A stretch of DNA of 64,000 bases from Embiotoca jacksoni. Its lineage: Eukaryota; Chordata; Actinopteri; Embiotocidae. The notes under the pieces were generated by a model. It searched no databases, was not told the DNA's origin, and was given only the letters and a program-made list of their open reading frames with translations. The stretch is taken from assembly GCA_022577435.1 (NCBI GenBank), contig JAKOON010000108.1:384001-448000 (forward strand). Reading direction: 5' to 3'. This document shows, piece after piece, positions 28,274 to 43,300 of the stretch. Numbering within the stretch: the stretch's first letter is position 1; each line of letters begins with the position of its first letter. The position numbers and the translations under genes are program-made.

Positions 28274-28939
28274 CGAGAACAACATCTGGAACACAAGTAT
28301 GACATCTAGAAGACAAGTACAACATCTGGAACACAAGTAGAACATCTGGAACACAAGTACAACATCTAGAACACAGGTAGAACAACTGGAACACAAGAAC
28401 AACACTTGGAAAACAAGTAGAACATCTGGAACACAAGAACATCATCTGGAACACAAGTACACCATCTGGAAAACAAGTACAACATCTGGAACACAGGTAC
28501 AACATCTGGAACAGAAGTACAACATTTGGAAAACCAGTACAACATCTGGAACACAAGTACAACATCTGGAACACAAGTAGAACATCTGGAAAACGAGTAT
28601 AACTTCTGGAAAATAAGTGCAACATTTGGAAAATAAGTGCAACATCTGGAACACAAATACAACTTCTGGAACACAAGTACAACATCTAGATCACAAGTAC
28701 AACATCTGGAACACAAGCAGAACATCTGGAACACAAGCAGAACATCTGGAACACAAGCAGGAGATCGGGAACACAAGTAGAACATCTGCAACACAAGTAC
28801 AACATCTGCAACACGAGAACAATATCTGGAAGAAAAAAAAAACAGCTTCTGGAACACAAGTACAACATCTGGAACACAAAAACAAAATCCGGAACACAAG
28901 TAGAACATCTGGAAAACAAGTAGAACATCGGGAACACCA
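28274..28939 (+). repeat. Module M2, 666-bp form in U3
   Basis: This matches 401-1066 at an offset of 27,873, including the A10 run (28833-28842) and the aacaccacaag join that marks loss of the 240-bp segment. The match at that offset extends from the window start to about 3.16 kb, so the unit before U1 ended like U3. Confidence 0.87.
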
Positions 28940-31900
28940 CAAGAACAACATCTGGAACACAAGTATGACATCTAGAAGACAAGTACAACATCTGGAACAC
29001 AAGTAGAACATCTGGAACACAAGTACAACATCTAGAACACAGGTAGAACAACTGGAACACAAGAACAACACTTGGAAAACAAGTAGAACATCTGGAACAC
29101 AAGAACATCATCTGGAACACAAGTACGCCATCTGGAAAACAAGTACAACATCTGGAACACAGGTACAACATCTGGAACACAAGTACAACATTTGGAAAAC
29201 CAGTACAACATCTGGAACACAAGTACAACATCTGGAACACAAGTAGAACATCTGGAAAACGAGTATAACTTCTGGAAAATAAGTGCAACATTTGGAAAAT
29301 AAGTGCAACATCTGGAACACAAATACAACTTCTGGAACACAAGTACAACATCTAGATCACAAGTACAACATCTGGAACACAAGCAGAACATCTGGAACAC
29401 AAGCAGAACATCTGGAACACAAGCTGGAGATCTGGAACACAAGTAGAACATCTGCAACACAAGTACAACATCTGGATCACAAGTACAACATCTGGAACAC
29501 AGGAATATCATCCGGAACACAAGTACAACATCTGGATCACAAGTACAACATCTGGAACAGAATTAGAACATCTGCAACACAAGCAGAACATCTGGAACAC
29601 AAGTACAACATCTGGAACACAAGTAGAGCACCATGAAAACACCTACAAAAACATCTGGAACACAAGAGGAACATCTGGAAAACAAGTGGAACATAGGGAA
29701 AACAAGTAGAACATCGGAAACACAAGTAGAACATCTGTAACACAAGAACAACACTTGGAACACAAGTAGAAAAGTAGAACATCTGGAACACAAGAACATC
29801 ATCTGGAACACAAGTACACCATCTTGAACACAAGTAGAACATCTGCAACACAAGTAGAACATCTGGAATACAAGAACAACATCTGGAACACCAGTACAAC
29901 ATCTGGAACACAAGTACAACATTTGGAAGACAAGAACAACATCTGGAACACAAGTATGACATCTGGAAGACAAGTAGAACATCTGGAACACAGGTGCAAC
30001 ATCTGGAACACAAATACAACTTCTGGAACACAAGACCAACATCTGGATCACAAGTACAACATCTGGAACACAATAACAACATATTGAACACAAGCAAAAC
30101 ATCTCGAACAAAAAAACAACATCTGGAACACAAGCAGAACATCTGGAACACAAGCAAAATATCTCGAACAAAAAAACAACATCTGGAAAACAAGTAGAAC
30201 ATCTTCAACACAAGTACAACATCTGCAACACGAGAACAACATCTGGAAAACAAATACAACATCTGGAACACAAGTACAACATCTGGAACACAAAAACAAA
30301 ATCTGGAACACAAGTAGAACATCTGGAAAACAAGTAGAACATTGGAAACATGAGTAGAACATCTGCAATACAAGTAGAACATCTGGGAACAGATAAACAA
30401 CATTTGGGACAGAAGAACAACATCTGGAACACAAGCAGAAAATCTGGAACACAAGAACAACATCTGGAACACAAGTATGGCATCTGGAACACAAGTAGAA
30501 CATCTGGAAGACAAGTAGAACATCTGGAACACAAGTAGAACATCTGCAACACAAGTAGAACATCTGGAACACAAGAACAACACTTGGAACACAAGTAGAA
30601 AAGTAGAACATCTGGAACACAAGAACATCATCTGGAACACAAGTACACAATCTGGAAAACAAGTACAACATCTGGAACACAAGTATAACATCTGGAACAC
30701 AAGTAGAACATCTGCAACACAAGTAGAACATCTGGAACACAAGAACAACATCTGGAACACCAGTACAACATCTGGAACACCAGAATAACATCTGGAACAC
30801 AAGAGGAACATCTGGAAAACAAGTGCAAAATCTGGAACACAAGAGGAACATCTGGAAAACAAGTGGAACATAGGGAACACAAGTAGAACATCGGCAACAC
30901 AAGTAGAACATCTGTAACACAAGTAGAACATCTGGAAAACAAGTAGAACATCTGGAACACGTGTTGAACATCTGGAACACAAGAACAACTTCTGGAACAC
31001 AAGTACAACATTTGGAACACAAGTACACCATCTGGAAAACAAGTACACCATCTAGAAAACAAGTACAACATCTGGAACTCAAGAAGAACATGTGGAACAC
31101 AAGTACAACTTCTGGAACACAAGTACAACATTTGGAAAACAAGTACACCATCTGGAAAACAAGTACACCATCTGGAAAACAAGTACAACATCTGCAACAC
31201 AAGTACAACATCTGGAAAACAAGTACAACATCTGGAACAGAAGTAGAACATCTGGAACACAAGCAAAACATCTCGAAAAAAAACAACAACATCTGGAACA
31301 CAAGAACAACATCTGGAAAACAAGAATGACATCTGGAACACAGGAATATCATCCAGAACACAAGTACAACATCTGGATCACAAGTACAACATCTGGAACA
31401 CAGGAATATCATCCGGAACACAAGTACAAAATCTGGATCACAAGTACAACATCTGGAACAGAAGTAGAACATCTGGAACACAAGCAAAACATCTCGAACA
31501 AAAAAAACAACATCTGGAACACAAGCAGAACATCTGGAACACAAATAAAACATCTGCAACACAAGTACAACATCTGTAACACGAGAACAACATCTGGAAA
31601 AGAAGTACAACATCTGAAACACAAGTAGAACATCTGCAACACAAGCAGAACATCTGGAACACAAGTACAACATCTGGAACACAAGAGGAACATCTGGAAA
31701 ACAAGTGGAACATAGGGAACACAAGTAGAACATCTGTAACACAGGTAGAACATCTGGAACACTAGTACAACATTTGGAACAGAAGAACAACATCTGGAAA
31801 ACAAGTTTGACATCTGGAACACAAGAATATCATCCGGAACACAAGTAGAACATTTGGAACACAGGTGGAACATCTGGAACACTAGAACAACACTTGGAAA

Positions 31901-34200
31901 ACAAGTACAACATCTGGAACACAAGTACAACATCTGGAACACAAGTAGAACATCTGGAAAACGAGTATAACTTCTGGAAAATAAGTGCAACATTTGGAAA
32001 ATAAGTGCAACATCTGGAACACAAATACAACTTCTGGAACACAAGTACAACATCTAGATCACAAGTACAACATCTGGAACACAAGCAGAACATCTGGAAC
32101 ACAAGCAGAACATCTGGAACACAAGCAGGAGATCTGGAACACAAGAAGAACATCTGCAACACAAGTACAACATCTGCAACACGAGAACAAGATCTGGAAA
32201 ACAAAAACAACTTCTGTAACACAAGTACAACATCGGGAGCACAAAAACAAAATCTGGAACACAAGTAGAACATCTGGAAAACAAGTAGAACATTGGAAAC
32301 ACGAGTAGAACATCTGCAACACAAGTAGAACATCTGGGAACAGATAAACAACATTTGGGACAGAAGAACAACATCTGGAACACAAGCAGAAAATCTGGAA
32401 CACAAGAACAACATCTGGAACACAAGTATGGCATCTGGAACACAAGTAGAACATCTGGAAGACAAGTAGAACATCTGGAACACAAGTAGAACATCTGCAA
32501 CACAAGTAGAACATCTGGAACACAAGAACAACACTTGGAACACAAGTAGAAAAGTAGAACATCTGGAACACAAGAACATCATCTGGAAAACAAGTACACA
32601 ATCTGGAAAACAAGTACAACATCTGGAACACAAGAGGAACATCTGGAAAACAAGTGGAACATAGGGAACACAAGTAGAACATCGGCAACACAAGTAGAAC
32701 ATCTGTAACACAAGTAGAACATCTGGAAAACAAGTAGAACATCTGGAACACGTGTTGAACATCTGGAACACAAGAACAACTTCTGGAACACAAGTACAAC
32801 ATTTGGAACACAAGTACACCATCTGGAACACAAGTAGAACATCTGGAAAACAAGTAGAACATTGGAAACACGAGTAGAACATCTGCAATACAAGTAGAAC
32901 ATCTGGGAACAGATAAACAACATTTGGGACAGAAGAACAACATCTGGAACACAAGCAGAAAATCTGGAACACAAGAACAACATCTGGAACACAAGTATGG
33001 CATCTGGAACACAAGTAGAACATCTGGAAGACAAGTAGAACATCTGGAACACAAGTAGAACATCTGCAACACAAGTAGAACATCTGGAACACAAGAACAA
33101 CACTTGGAACACAAGTAGAAAAGTAGAACATCTGGAACACAAGTAGAACATCTGGAACACAAGAACATCATCTGGAACACAAGTACACAATCTGGAAAAC
33201 AAGTACAACATCTGGAACACAAGTATAACATCTGGAACACAAGTAGAACATCTGCAACACAAGTAGAACATCTGGAACACAAGAACAACATCTGGAACAC
33301 CAGTACAACATCTGGAACACCAGAATAACATCTGGAACACAAGAGGAACATCTGGAAAACAAGTGCAAAATCTGGAACACAAGAGGAACATCTGGAAAAC
33401 AAGTGGAACATAGGGAACACAAGTAGAACATCGGCAACACAAGTAGAACATCTGTAACACAAGTAGAACATCTGGAAAACAAGTAGAACATCTGGAACAC
33501 GTGTTGAACATCTGGAACACAAGAACAACTTCTGGAACACAAGTACAACATTTGGAACACAAGTACACCATCTGGAAAACAAGTACAACATCTGGAACTC
33601 AAGAAGAACATGTGGAACACAAGTACAACTTCTGGAACACAAGTACAACATTTGGAAAACAAGTACACCATCTGGAAAACAAGTACACCATCTGGAAAAC
33701 AAGTACAACATCTGCAACACAAGTACAACATCTGGAAAACAAGTACAACATCTGGAACAGAAGTAGAACATCTGGAACACAAGCAAAACATCTCGAAAAA
33801 AAACAACAACATCTGGAACACAAGAACAACATCTGGAAAACAAGAATGACATCTGGAACACAGGAATATCATCCAGAACACAAGTACAACATCTGGATCA
33901 CAAGTACAACATCTGGAACACAGGAATATCATCCGGAACACAAGTACAACATCTGGATCACAAGTACAACATCTGGAACAGAAGTAGAACATCTGGAACA
34001 CAAGCAAAACATCTCGAACAAAAAAAACAACATCTGGAACACAAGCAGAACATCTGGAACACAAATAAAACATCTGCAACACAAGTACAACATCTGTAAC
34101 ACGAGAACAACATCTGGAAAACAAGTACAACATCTGAAACACAAGTAGAACATCTGCAACACAAGCAGAACATCTGGAACACAAGTACAACATCTGGAAC

Positions 34201-34230
34201 ACAAGTAGAGCACCTGGAAAACAAGTGGAA
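34201..34230 (+). repeat. 51-bp loss that restores monomer register
   Basis: Elsewhere M5 contains gagcacctggaaaacacc followed by tggaacacaag, which adds 11 bases out of register (for example 3793-3830). Here gagcacctgg runs straight into aaaacaagtggaac. The missing piece is 51 bp, two monomers plus the 11 extra bases, so the 20-bp phase becomes regular again. Only U4 shows this. Confidence 0.75.
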
Positions 34231-35318
34231 CATAGGGAACACAAGTAGAACATCTGTAACACAAGTAGTACATCTGGAAAACAAGTAGAACATCTGGAAC
34301 ACAGGTAGAACATCTGGAACACTAGTACAACATTTGGAACAGAAGAACAACATCTGGAAAACAAGTTTGACATCTGGAACACAAGAATATCATCCGGAAC
34401 ACAAGTAGAACATTTGGAACACAGGTGGAACATCTGGAACACTAGAACAACACTTGGAAAACAAGTACAACATCTGGAACACAAGTACAACATCTGGAAC
34501 ACAAGTAGAACATCTGGAAAACGAGTATAACTTCTGGAAAATAAGTGCAACATTTGGAAAATAAGTGCAACATCTGGAACACAAATACAACTTCTGGAAC
34601 ATAAGTACAAAATTTGGAAAACAAGTACAACATTTGGAACAGAAGAACAACATCTGGAACACAAGCAGAAAATCTGGAACACAAGAACAACATCTGGAAC
34701 TCAAGTATGACATCTGGAACAGATAAATAACATCTGGAACACCAGTACAACATATGGAACACGAGAACAACATCTGCAATTCAAGAACAACATCTGGAAA
34801 ACAAGTATGACATTTGGAACACAAGAACATCATCCGGAACACATGTACAACATCTGGATCACAAGTACAACATCTGGAACACAAGAAAAAAATTTGGAAA
34901 ACAAGAACATCTGGAACACAAGTATGACATCTGGAAGACAAGTAGAACATCTGGAACACAGGTGGAACATCTGGAACACAAGAACAACACTTGGAACACA
35001 AGTACAACATTTGGAAAACAAGTACAACATCTGGAACACAAGAACAACATATTGAACACAAGCAAAACATCTCGAACAAAAAAACAACATCTGGAACACA
35101 AGCAGAACATCTGGAACACAAGCAGGAGATCTGGAACACAAGAAGAACATCTGCAACACAAGTACAACATCTGCAACACGAGAACAAGATCTGGAAAACA
35201 AAAACAACTTCTGTAACACAAGTACAACATCGGGAGCACAAAAACAAAATCTGGAACACAAGTAGAACATCTGGAAAACAAGTAGAACATCGGGAACACA
35301 AGTAGAACATCTGGAACA

Positions 35319-36221
35319 CGAGAACAACATCTGGAACACAAGTATGACATCTAGAAGACAAGTACAACATCTGGAACACAAGTAGAACATCTGGAACACA
35401 AGTACAACATCTAGAACACAGGTAGAACAACTGGAACACAAGAACAACACTTGGAAAACAAGTAGAACATCTGGAACACAAGAACATCATCTGGAACACA
35501 AGTACACCATCTGGAAAACAAGTACAACATCTGGAACACAGGTACAACATCTGGAACAGAAGTACAACATTTGGAAAACCAGTACAACATCTGGAACACA
35601 AGTACAACATCTGGAACACAAGTAGAACATCTGGAAAACGAGTATAACTTCTGGAAAATAAGTGCAACATTTGGAAAATAAGTGCAACATCTGGAACACA
35701 AATACAACTTCTGGAACACAAGTACAACATCTAGATCACAAGTACAACATCTGGAACACAAGCAGAACATCTGGAACACAAGCAGAACATCTGGAACACA
35801 AGCAGGAGATCGGGAACACAAGTAGAACATCTGCAACACAAGTACAACATCTGCAACACGAGAACAATATCTGGAAGAAAAAAAAAACAGCTTCTGGAAC
35901 ACAAGTACAACATCTGGAACACAAAAACAAAATCCGGAACACAAGTAGAACATCTGGAAAACAAGTAGAACATCGGGAACACAAGTACAACATTTGGAAC
36001 ACAAGAACAACATCTGGAAAACAGGTATGACATCTGGAACAAAAGAATATCATCCGGAACACAAGTACAACATCTGGATCACAAGTACAACATCTGGAAC
36101 ACAAGAACAACATATTGAACAGAAGCAAAACATCTCGAACAAAAAAACAACATCTGGAACACAAGTAGAACATCTGGAAAACAAGTAGAACATCGGGAAA
36201 ATAAGTAGAACATCTGGAACA
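35319..36221 (+). repeat. Module M2, 903-bp unit in U4
   Basis: This full M2 carries the A10 run at 35878-35887 and the 240-bp gaatatcatccgg segment that the 666-bp form lacks. It matches 11734-12636 at an offset of 23,585 and 16502-17404 at 18,817. An incomplete M2 at 36222 follows. Confidence 0.88.
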
Positions 36222-39200
36222 CAAGAACAACATCTGGAACACAAGTATGACATCTAGAAGACAAGTACAACATCTGGAACACAAGTAGAACATCTGGAAC
36301 ACAAGTACAACATCTAGAACACAGGTAGAACAACTGGAACACAAGAACAACACTTGGAAAACAAGTAGAACATCTGGAACACAAGAACATCATCTGGAAC
36401 ACAAGTACGCCATCTGGAAAACAAGTACAACATCTGGAACACAGGTACAACATCTGGAACACAAGTACAACATTTGGAAAACCAGTACAACATCTGGAAC
36501 ACAAGTACAACATCTGGAACACAAGTAGAACATCTGGAAAACGAGTATAACTTCTGGAAAATAAGTGCAACATTTGGAAAATAAGTGCAACATCTGGAAC
36601 ACAAATACAACTTCTGGAACACAAGTACAACATCTAGATCACAAGTACAACATCTGGAACACAAGCAGAACATCTGGAACACAAGCAGAACATCTGGAAC
36701 ACAAGCTGGAGATCTGGAACACAAGTAGAACATCTGCAACACAAGTACAACATCTGGATCACAAGTACAACATCTGGAACACAGGAATATCATCCGGAAC
36801 ACAAGTACAACATCTGGATCACAAGTACAACATCTGGAACAGAATTAGAACATCTGCAACACAAGCAGAACATCTGGAACACAAGTACAACATCTGGAAC
36901 ACAAGTAGAGCACCATGAAAACACCTACAAAAACATCTGGAACACAAGAGGAACATCTGGAAAACAAGTGGAACATAGGGAAAACAAGTAGAACATCGGA
37001 AACACAAGTAGAACATCTGTAACACAAGAACAACACTTGGAACACAAGTAGAAAAGTAGAACATCTGGAACACAAGAACATCATCTGGAACACAAGTACA
37101 CCATCTTGAACACAAGTAGAACATCTGCAACACAAGTAGAACATCTGGAATACAAGAACAACATCTGGAACACCAGTACAACATCTGGAACACAAGTACA
37201 ACATTTGGAAGACAAGAACAACATCTGGAACACAAGTATGACATCTGGAAGACAAGTAGAACATCTGGAACACAGGTGCAACATCTGGAACACAAATACA
37301 ACTTCTGGAACACAAGACCAACATCTGGATCACAAGTACAACATCTGGAACACAATAACAACATATTGAACACAAGCAAAACATCTCGAACAAAAAAACA
37401 ACATCTGGAACACAAGCAGAACATCTGGAACACAAGCAAAATATCTCGAACAAAAAAACAACATCTGGAAAACAAGTAGAACATCTTCAACACAAGTACA
37501 ACATCTGCAACACGAGAACAACATCTGGAAAACAAATACAACATCTGGAACACAAGTACAACATCTGGAACACAAAAACAAAATCTGGAACACAAGTAGA
37601 ACATCTGGAAAACAAGTAGAACATTGGAAACATGAGTAGAACATCTGCAATACAAGTAGAACATCTGGGAACAGATAAACAACATTTGGGACAGAAGAAC
37701 AACATCTGGAACACAAGCAGAAAATCTGGAACACAAGAACAACATCTGGAACACAAGTATGGCATCTGGAACACAAGTAGAACATCTGGAAGACAAGTAG
37801 AACATCTGGAACACAAGTAGAACATCTGCAACACAAGTAGAACATCTGGAACACAAGAACAACACTTGGAACACAAGTAGAAAAGTAGAACATCTGGAAC
37901 ACAAGAACATCATCTGGAACACAAGTACACAATCTGGAAAACAAGTACAACATCTGGAACACAAGTATAACATCTGGAACACAAGTAGAACATCTGCAAC
38001 ACAAGTAGAACATCTGGAACACAAGAACAACATCTGGAACACCAGTACAACATCTGGAACACCAGAATAACATCTGGAACACAAGAGGAACATCTGGAAA
38101 ACAAGTGCAAAATCTGGAACACAAGAGGAACATCTGGAAAACAAGTGGAACATAGGGAACACAAGTAGAACATCGGCAACACAAGTAGAACATCTGTAAC
38201 ACAAGTAGAACATCTGGAAAACAAGTAGAACATCTGGAACACGTGTTGAACATCTGGAACACAAGAACAACTTCTGGAACACAAGTACAACATTTGGAAC
38301 ACAAGTACACCATCTGGAAAACAAGTACACCATCTAGAAAACAAGTACAACATCTGGAACTCAAGAAGAACATGTGGAACACAAGTACAACTTCTGGAAC
38401 ACAAGTACAACATTTGGAAAACAAGTACACCATCTGGAAAACAAGTACACCATCTGGAAAACAAGTACAACATCTGCAACACAAGTACAACATCTGGAAA
38501 ACAAGTACAACATCTGGAACAGAAGTAGAACATCTGGAACACAAGCAAAACATCTCGAAAAAAAACAACAACATCTGGAACACAAGAACAACATCTGGAA
38601 AACAAGAATGACATCTGGAACACAGGAATATCATCCAGAACACAAGTACAACATCTGGATCACAAGTACAACATCTGGAACACAGGAATATCATCCGGAA
38701 CACAAGTACAACATCTGGATCACAAGTACAACATCTGGAACAGAAGTAGAACATCTGGAACACAAGCAAAACATCTCGAACAAAAAAAACAACATCTGGA
38801 ACACAAGCAGAACATCTGGAACACAAATAAAACATCTGCAACACAAGTACAACATCTGTAACACGAGAACAACATCTGGAAAAGAAGTACAACATCTGAA
38901 ACACAAGTAGAACATCTGCAACACAAGCAGAACATCTGGAACACAAGTACAACATCTGGAACACAAGAGGAACATCTGGAAAACAAGTGGAACATAGGGA
39001 ACACAAGTAGAACATCTGTAACACAGGTAGAACATCTGGAACACTAGTACAACATTTGGAACAGAAGAACAACATCTGGAAAACAAGTTTGACATCTGGA
39101 ACACAAGAATATCATCCGGAACACAAGTAGAACATTTGGAACACAGGTGGAACATCTGGAACACTAGAACAACACTTGGAAAACAAGTACAACATCTGGA

Positions 39201-40260
39201 ACACAAGTACAACATCTGGAACACAAGTAGAACATCTGGAAAACGAGTATAACTTCTGGAAAATAAGTGCAACATTTGGAAAATAAGTGCAACATCTGGA
39301 ACACAAATACAACTTCTGGAACATAAGTACAAAATTTGGAAAACAAGTACAACATCTGGAACACAAATACAACTTCTGGAACACAAGTACAACATCTAGA
39401 TCACAAGTACAACATCTGGAACACAAGCAGAACATCTGGAACACAAGCAGAACATCTGGAACACAAGCAGGAGATCTGGAACACAAGAAGAACATCTGCA
39501 ACACAAGTACAACATCTGCAACACGAGAACAAGATCTGGAAAACAAAAACAACTTCTGTAACACAAGTACAACATCGGGAGCACAAAAACAAAATCTGGA
39601 ACACAAGTAGAACATCTGGAAAACAAGTAGAACATTGGAAACACGAGTAGAACATCTGCAACACAAGTAGAACATCTGGGAACAGATAAACAACATTTGG
39701 GACAGAAGAACAACATCTGGAACACAAGCAGAAAATCTGGAACACAAGAACAACATCTGGAACACAAGTATGGCATCTGGAACACAAGTAGAACATCTGG
39801 AAGACAAGTAGAACATCTGGAACACAAGTAGAACATCTGCAACACAAGTAGAACATCTGGAACACAAGAACAACACTTGGAACACAAGTAGAAAAGTAGA
39901 ACATCTGGAACACAAGAACATCATCTGGAAAACAAGTACACAATCTGGAAAACAAGTACAACATCTGGAACACAAGAGGAACATCTGGAAAACAAGTGGA
40001 ACATAGGGAACACAAGTAGAACATCGGCAACACAAGTAGAACATCTGTAACACAAGTAGAACATCTGGAAAACAAGTAGAACATCTGGAACACGTGTTGA
40101 ACATCTGGAACACAAGAACAACTTCTGGAACACAAGTACAACATTTGGAACACAAGTACACCATCTGGAAAACAAGTACACCATCTGGAAAACAAGTACA
40201 ACATCTGGAACTCAAGAAGAACATGTGGAACACAAGTACAACTTCTGGAACACAAGTACA

Positions 40261-40320
40261 ACATTTGGAAAACAAGTACACCATCTGGAAAACAAGTACA
40301 ACATCTGCAACACAAGTACA
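40261..40320 (+). repeat. Loss of one 20-bp monomer in U5
   Basis: The equivalent places in U3 (21441-21520) and U6 (58371-58440) have two consecutive tacaccatctggaaaacaag monomers; U5 has one. This accounts for the offset between U3 and U5 changing from 18,817 to 18,797. Confidence 0.85.
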
Positions 40321-43300
40321 ACATCTGGAAAACAAGTACAACATCTGGAACAGAAGTAGAACATCTGGAACACAAGCAAAACATCTCGGAAAAAAAACAA
40401 CAACATCTGGAACACAAGAACAACATCTGGAAAACAAGAATGACATCTGGAACACAGGAATATCATCCAGGACACAAGTACAACATCTGGATCACAAGTA
40501 CAACATCTGGAACACAGGAATATCATCCGGAACACAAGTACAACATCTGGATCACAAGTACAACATCTGGAACAGAAGTAGAACATCTGGAACACAAGCA
40601 AAACATCTCGAACAAAAAAAACAACATCTGCAACACAAGCAGAACATCTGGAACACAAATAAAACATCTGCAACACAAGTACAACATCTGTAACACGAGA
40701 ACAACATCTGGAAAACAAGTACAACATCTGAAACACAAGTAGAACATCTGCAACACAAGCAGAACATCTGGAACACAAGTACAACATCTGGAACACAAGT
40801 AGAGCACCTGGAAAACACCTGGAACACAAGTGCAAAATCTGGAACACAAGAGGAACATCTGGAAAACAAGTGGAACATAGGGAACACAAGTAGAACATCT
40901 GTAACACAAGTAGTACATCTGGAAAACAAGTAGAACATCTGGAACACAGGTAGAACATCTGGAACACTAGTACAACATTTGGAACAGAAGAACAACATCT
41001 GGAAAACAAGTGTGACATCTGGAACACAAGAATATCATCCGGAACACAAGTAGAACATTTGGAACACAGGTGGAACATCTGGAACACTAGAACAACACTT
41101 GGAAGACAAGTACAACATCTGGAACACAAGTACAACATCTGGAACACAAGTAGAACATCTGGAAAACGAGTATAACTTCTGGAAAATAAGTGCAACATTT
41201 GGAAAATAAGTGCAACATCTGGAACACAAATACAACTTCTGGAACATAAGTACAAAATTTGGAAAACAAGTACAACATCTGGAACACAAGTAGAACATCT
41301 GCAACACAAGTAGAACATCTGTAACACTAGTAGAACATCTGGATAACTAGTAGAACATCTGGAACACAAGAACAACATCTGGAACACAAGTACAACATTT
41401 GGAACAGAAGAACAACATCTGGAACAGAAGCAGAAAATCTGGAACACAAGAACAACATCTGGAACTCAAGTATGACATCTGGAACAGATAAATAACATCT
41501 GGAACACCAGTACAACATATGGAACACGAGAACAACATCTGCAATTCAAGAACAACATCTGGAAAACAAGTATGACATTTGGAACACAAGAACATCATCC
41601 GGAACACATGTACAACATCTGGATCACAAGTACAACATCTGGAACACAAGAACAAAATTTGGAAAACAAGAACATCTGGAACACAAGTATGACATCTGGA
41701 AGACAAGTAGAACATCTGGAACACAGGTGGAACATCTGGAACACAAGAACAACACTTGGAACACAAGTACAACATTTGGAAAACAAGTACAACATCTGGA
41801 ACACAAGAACAACATATTGAACACAAGCAAAACATCTCGAACAAAAAAACAACATCTGGAACACAAGCAGAACATCTGGAACACAAGCAGGAGATCTGGA
41901 ACACAAGAAGAACATCTGCAACACAAGTACAACATCTGCAACACGAGAACAAGATCTGGAAAACAAAAACAACTTCTGTAACACAAGTACAACATCGGGA
42001 GCACAAAAACAAAATCTGGAACACAAGTAGAACATCTGGAAAACAAGTAGAACATCGGGAACACAAGTAGAACATCTGGAACACGAGAACAACATCTGGA
42101 ACACAAGTATGACATCTAGAAGACAAGTACAACATCTGGAACACAAGTAGAACATCTGGAAAACAAGTGGAAGATCGGGAACACAAGTAGAACATCTGCA
42201 ACACAAGTAGAACATCTGTAACACTAGTAGAACATCTGGATAACTAGTAGAACATCTGGAAAACATGTTGAACATCTGGAACACAAGAACAACATCTGGA
42301 ACACAAGTACAACATTTGGAACAGAAGAACAACATCTGGAACACAAGCAGAAAATCTGGAACACAAGAACAACATCTGTAACTCAAGTATGACATCTGGA
42401 ACAGATAAATAACATCTGGAACACCAGTACAACATATGGAACACAAATACAACTTCTGGAACACAAGTACAACATCTAGATCACAAGTACAACATCTGGA
42501 ACACAAGCAGAACATCTGGAACACAAGCAGAACATCTGGAACACAAGCAGGAGATCTGGAACACAAGAAGAACATCTGCAACACAAGTACAACATCTGCA
42601 ACACGAGAACAAGATCTGGAAAACAAAAACAACTTCTGTAACACAAGTACAACATCGGGAGCACAAAAACAAAATCTGGAACACAAGAACAACATCTGGA
42701 AAACAAGAATGACATCTGGAACACAGGAATATCATCCAGAACACAAGTACAACATCTGGATCACAAGTACAACATCTGGAACAGAAGTAGAACATCTGGA
42801 ACACAAGCAAAACATCTCGAACAAAAAAAACAACATCTGGAACACAAGCAGAACATCTGGAACACAAATAAAACATCTGCAACACCAGTACAACATCTGT
42901 AACACGAGAACAACATCTGGAAAACAAGTACAACATCTGAAACACAAGTAGAACATCTGCAACACAAGCAGAACATCTGGAACACAAGTAGAACATCTGT
43001 AACACAAGTAGTACATCTGGAAAACAAGTAGAACATCTGGAACACAGGTAGAACATCTGGAACACTAGTACAACATTTGGAACAGAAGAACAACATCTGG
43101 AAAACAAGTTTGACATCTGGAACACAAGAATATCATCCGGAACACAAGTAGAACATTTGGAACACAGGTGGAACATCTGGAACACTAGAACAACACTTGG
43201 AAAACAAGTACAACATCTGGAACACAAGTACAACATCTGGAACACAAGTAGAACATCTGGAAAACGAGTATAACTTCTGGAAAATAAGTGCAACATTTGG

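Larger units (their letters stand above)
17405..28939 (+). repeat. Higher-order unit U3, 11,535 bp
   Basis: Order: incomplete M2 17405-17944, M3 17945-19422, M4 19423-20058, a mosaic of M5, M2, M1 and M3 pieces 20059-21273, M4 21274-21910, M5 21911-22774, M1 22775-23354, a second mosaic 23355-25260, M3 25261-26542, M4 5' part 26543-26880, M5 26881-27761, M1 27762-28273 and a 666-bp M2 28274-28939. It is the template against which U5 and U6 read almost base for base. Its start also repeats in U4 at an offset of 11,535. A private change is gcaac-gcaag near 26484, where U5 and U6 have cacaag. Confidence 0.87.
28940..36221 (+). repeat. Higher-order unit U4, 7,282 bp (hybrid)
   Basis: Order: incomplete M2 28940-29479, M3 29480-30957, M4 30958-31593, mosaic 31594-32748, M4 stub 32749-32820, 3' part of M3 32821-33497, M4 33498-34113, M5 34114-34806, M1 34807-35318 and a 903-bp M2 35319-36221 (A10 run 35878-35887). 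Up to about 32820 it follows U3 (offset 11,535, then 11,475 after a 60-bp loss near 32.03 kb). From 32821 to 33.5 kb it follows 9.35-10.03 kb of U1 (offset 23,476), and from 34.4 kb it follows 10.8-12.6 kb (offset 23,585). A switch of partner partway indicates a recombinant. Confidence 0.82.
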
